Shown here: piece after piece, positions 61,578-64,000 of the stretch | How positions within the stretch are numbered: the stretch's first letter is position 1 | Layout: every line of letters begins with the position of its first letter | Assembly (NCBI RefSeq): GCF_018861315.1 | Contig: NZ_JAHLDL010000021.1 | Span: 1-64,000, forward strand | Direction: 5' to 3' | Length of the DNA: 64,000 nt | From: Clostridium bowmanii | Lineage (GTDB): Bacteria > Bacillota > Clostridia > Clostridiales > Clostridiaceae | Program-made: the position numbers and the translations under genes | The notes under the pieces: generated by a model | What the model was told of the DNA's origin: nothing | Database searches by the model: none | What the model saw: the letters and a program-made list of their open reading frames with translations, nothing else

Positions 61578-63923
61578 TTAAATAAGCTTGTTTTTTAATA
61601 TATATAACTGACCTAAATAACTTACATATAATTTTTTAATAGAAACTAAATGTTCTTTTTCATGGAATATATTTTCATTCTTTATAACTTCATTAATTTT
61701 ATCTATGCTTTCTTCAAAGTATGGTATTCTATCCAAAGTAACAATAAAATTTCTACAAATTAAACAATCTATTTTTTTATTTCCGTTACAAGTTCCACCA
61801 CAAAAACCACAGCCTTGTTTTACTGTTATCTCTTTAATATCATGTGAAAAATCTAAATCCACCTCACTTAGTTCAGAAACTATACGCCCTTGCAAAGTAA
61901 CATTTCCTAATTTTATATTATAAAATGCCTCTAAATAACTTCTAACATCAGGTTTTATATAATGTTTAATTGTTGTAAAAACATCTTTATGACCAGTAGC
62001 AATAATAGCTTTATAAACGTTACCTTCTTTTACAGCATTTTCAAAGAGCTTTGTCATATATGTCGTCCTACAATCGTATAACGAATACGGACCACCTTTC
62101 AAATCCAATTTACCAGTAATATCTACAAAGTGTCTGTAAAACTTATCCACTTTTATTCCTTCAATTTGCTTATTCCTACTCTTATAAATAAAGATATAAT
62201 TTTTTACTACTTCTTCTTCTTGCTCTTGCTCTTGCTCTTGCCCTTGCTCTTGCTCTTGCTCTTGCTCTTGTTGTTCTTCTTGTAATAGTTCTCTGGAAAC
62301 GCGAGTCCCTTCATTAATTGCACGAATTGTATATTCAGATGGGTTTACATCCACATCTCTTCCCTGTGAAGTTTTCGTTTGCATTTCTAATGTCGCACTA
62401 TCTTCTTTACAATGATAATCAATTTTATATTCACCTTCTTTCATACCATCTTTAATACAATTTATTTTTAAATTTAGAATTTCATTCGGTCTATAATTAG
62501 TTGTAAGCAAAAGATGAAGGAAAATAAAAAACATTTTATCAAAATAACTACCATTTAGCATTCTATTTTTAAATGTTTCTAAAATTTTATCCAAATCTTC
62601 TTGTAAAATAATTTTACTATTAAGGCTTTCTGTTGACTTTATTCTTAAATAATCGTATATGATAGGATTTATAAAATAATCTACTTCGTCATCAAGGAAT
62701 TTTATAAATGAGCTTATTGAAGATACGTAACCATTAATTGTATTTACATTGTCATATTTTTGCTTTAGATATTCTCTAAAAATCAATATATTATGTTCGC
62801 TTATAAGTAAATTGCTTTTATTATTAGGTGCATATTCATTTAAATTAACAACCTTTCCGCTAATTTGTTTTGTTGTTTCACCTTCTATAAATTCAAAGAA
62901 TATAAATAAATTATTAATTGAGGCTCTTAAAGTTTTAAGACAATTTCTCGATTTTACAAACCATTTTTTCATCTTGTTCCGTAGAAAGCTGTCTCCCACT
63001 CTTGAAAAATCTAATGGAATATATTCATTTCCTTTTAAAGTTGTTGTGTATCTTTCATATCCATTTGGAGCTAATAGCCATTTATCATTTTGCGGTATTT
63101 CATCATATTTATTTAAATATACAACTCTATAGCCTTTACCAAACAATATGTTAAAGTTATCTCTATAAAGAAAATTTCTATCAATACCGCTTTTCTTGCT
63201 AAATACTTTATGTTGTGGGTTACTATTTTCAAAATAATCCATTAAAAATATATAAAAACTTTTGAGATTTCTAAGTGCAAATGTTTTTTTCACTTTTAAT
63301 TGATAGTATTGGAACTGTATTAAAAACGTATCATTACCGAATTCTTCTATAACATTTGGAAGCTTCCCCAACTTTTCAAGACTATTTTCAAAATCACAAA
63401 TAAACTCTTCAATTCTGTCTCCTTCATAAGTTATATTCTCAGTTTCAAGATATTTTATAAATGTTCTCGCAATATTCAACAAAAATATATCATAAAAATT
63501 TAAATTAAGAACGAATTTATTTTTGTTGGTTTTCACCATAATAATACCTAATGGACTACTTCCAAGAGAATAAATCTCTTTATAATTAGAAATTTTATAG
63601 TCTTTTTCGTCATCACCAAGTAATATCCAGATGTTTTCTTTTAAAAATATTGTGTGTTCTCCTAAATCAATACCCTCTTTTAGCATATATCCATAAAATA
63701 TAATTAATACCTTTATCCCTCTATTTAATACAAAAATCTGATTACACAATAAAGCCCAGGATAAATCTTTAATTTCTATGTCCTGAAAAGAATTAATCAA
63801 TATATTAATGTATTGTTTAAAGCTTTCATTATATTTTAAGGTAATATAGTCATTTAAAACTTTATTTAACATCTTATCTTTAACCTTAATATTCAAAAGT
63901 TCTTCATAATGTTCATTCTTCAT
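61578..63923 (-). CDS. TnpA-like large tyrosine recombinase with hexamer repeat
   Basis: A 781-residue tyrosine recombinase. Box I is HLLLTTNYRPNEILNLK (around residue 480); later boxes are YSLYDCRTTYMTKLFENA and IIATGHKDVFTTIKHYIKPD with the Tyr. HxxR appears as DCR-type, so the first His is replaced. The tail has CGFCGGTCNGNKKIDCLICR. Between box I and box II is an acidic Gln/Glu insertion (EEQQEQEQEQEQGQEQEQEQ) encoded by a hexanucleotide repeat. It is far longer than TnpA of Tn554 (361 residues), so the name reflects position. It is first in the operon, nearest the right edge. Confidence 0.8.
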   Translation of the reverse strand: MKNEHYEELLNIKVKDKMLNKVLNDYITLKYNESFKQYINILINSFQDIEIKDLSWALLCNQIFVLNRGIKVLIIFYGYMLKEGIDLGEHTIFLKENIWILLGDDEKDYKISNYKEIYSLGSSPLGIIMVKTNKNKFVLNLNFYDIFLLNIARTFIKYLETENITYEGDRIEEFICDFENSLEKLGKLPNVIEEFGNDTFLIQFQYYQLKVKKTFALRNLKSFYIFLMDYFENSNPQHKVFSKKSGIDRNFLYRDNFNILFGKGYRVVYLNKYDEIPQNDKWLLAPNGYERYTTTLKGNEYIPLDFSRVGDSFLRNKMKKWFVKSRNCLKTLRASINNLFIFFEFIEGETTKQISGKVVNLNEYAPNNKSNLLISEHNILIFREYLKQKYDNVNTINGYVSSISSFIKFLDDEVDYFINPIIYDYLRIKSTESLNSKIILQEDLDKILETFKNRMLNGSYFDKMFFIFLHLLLTTNYRPNEILNLKINCIKDGMKEGEYKIDYHCKEDSATLEMQTKTSQGRDVDVNPSEYTIRAINEGTRVSRELLQEEQQEQEQEQEQGQEQEQEQEEEVVKNYIFIYKSRNKQIEGIKVDKFYRHFVDITGKLDLKGGPYSLYDCRTTYMTKLFENAVKEGNVYKAIIATGHKDVFTTIKHYIKPDVRSYLEAFYNIKLGNVTLQGRIVSELSEVDLDFSHDIKEITVKQGCGFCGGTCNGNKKIDCLICRNFIVTLDRIPYFEESIDKINEVIKNENIFHEKEHLVSIKKLYVSYLGQLYILKNKLI
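62221..62270 (-). repeat. Hexanucleotide tandem repeat inside the recombinase
   Basis: Eight copies of TGCTCT (one reads TGCCCT) in a row on the plus strand, coding for alternating Glu-Gln on the minus strand. Changes in copy number would keep the reading frame and lengthen or shorten the acidic linker within the catalytic domain. Confidence 0.85.
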
Positions 63924-63990
63924 GTCTTACCCTCTTCCACTTATATTTCTAACTTTGGATTATCAGTAATCATTTTTTTTGCCCCCAGTG

Positions 63991-64000
63991 TATTTGCATT
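63991..64000. other. Possible end motif at the right edge
   Basis: TATTTGCATT differs by one base from TACTTGCATT at 37591-37600 beside the recJ break. It may mark the near end of the element, just outside tnpA. The window stops here, so the flank cannot be seen; the region 63924-63990 shows only the tnpA ribosome binding site (GAGGG). Confidence 0.3.

Noticed and set aside
62213-62280. Possible CRISPR array from regular repeats
   Set aside because: The repeat unit is six bases without spacers and lies within an open frame; it is a microsatellite. No CRISPR-like array or cas gene was seen elsewhere.

Overview
The window is AT-rich, with strong AGGAGG-type ribosome binding sites, a full set of Firmicute flagellar and chemotaxis genes, two alpha/beta-type small acid-soluble spore proteins, and pyruvate:ferredoxin oxidoreductase beside a flavodoxin. 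Together these point to a motile, spore-forming anaerobe of the genus Clostridium in the broad sense. The species cannot be named from the sequence alone. No rRNA, tRNA, CRISPR array or classical insertion sequence was seen.

Layout. (1) 1-3139, plus strand: the remains of a Tn554-like recombinase trio, with a 5'-truncated tnpA, an intact tnpB-like gene, a tnpC-like gene and a small hypothetical gene, closed by a long hairpin. (2) 3253-14639, minus strand: late flagellar genes flgM, flgN, flgK, flgL, fliW, csrA, flaG, an unknown gene, fliS, fliD and a fliT-like gene, then three tandem flagellin genes. Each flagellin leader carries a match to the CsrA consensus. Sigma-28-like promoters precede flgM and the first flagellin transcribed. 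(3) 14815-25416, minus strand: one chemotaxis/switch run from an extended -10 promoter to a terminator, ordered DUF342 gene, cheW, cheD, cheB, cheR, cheA, cheC, cheY, cheW, fliM, fliY. (4) 25472-35716: ordinary chromosomal genes (aminotransferase, HAD phosphatase, DUF1292 protein, PFOR, flavodoxin, beta-CASP nuclease, MurG, two SASPs).

(5) From about 37584 to the right edge lies an accessory region of more than 26 kb. It begins inside a chromosomal recJ gene, which is cut just upstream of its first catalytic (DHH motif I) sequence; only the 3' part remains at 36063-37589. At the far end are three minus-strand genes resembling TnpA, TnpB and TnpC of Tn554-type elements, followed 16 bases later by a full-length but diverged recJ. 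The simplest reading is a large recJ-targeting element that disrupts the host gene and brings its own recJ in the transposition operon. The 5' half of the host recJ would lie beyond base 64000, so this is an inference.

The cargo between the ends looks defensive. It has a type I restriction-modification operon (hsdM, small membrane protein, hsdS, KAP-family P-loop NTPase, hsdR, YgjP-like metallopeptidase), a protein with a TIR/deoxyribosyltransferase-like domain and a winged helix, and a divergent pair of regulatory units with matching operators. There are also recombinase-derived small proteins, a leader-peptide attenuator before two unknown genes, a 30-residue membrane peptide, a HEPN-like protein and a broken DinG-type helicase.

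The best candidates for something undescribed are the recJ-disrupting, recJ-carrying element and the KAP NTPase plus membrane protein embedded in the type I restriction operon.
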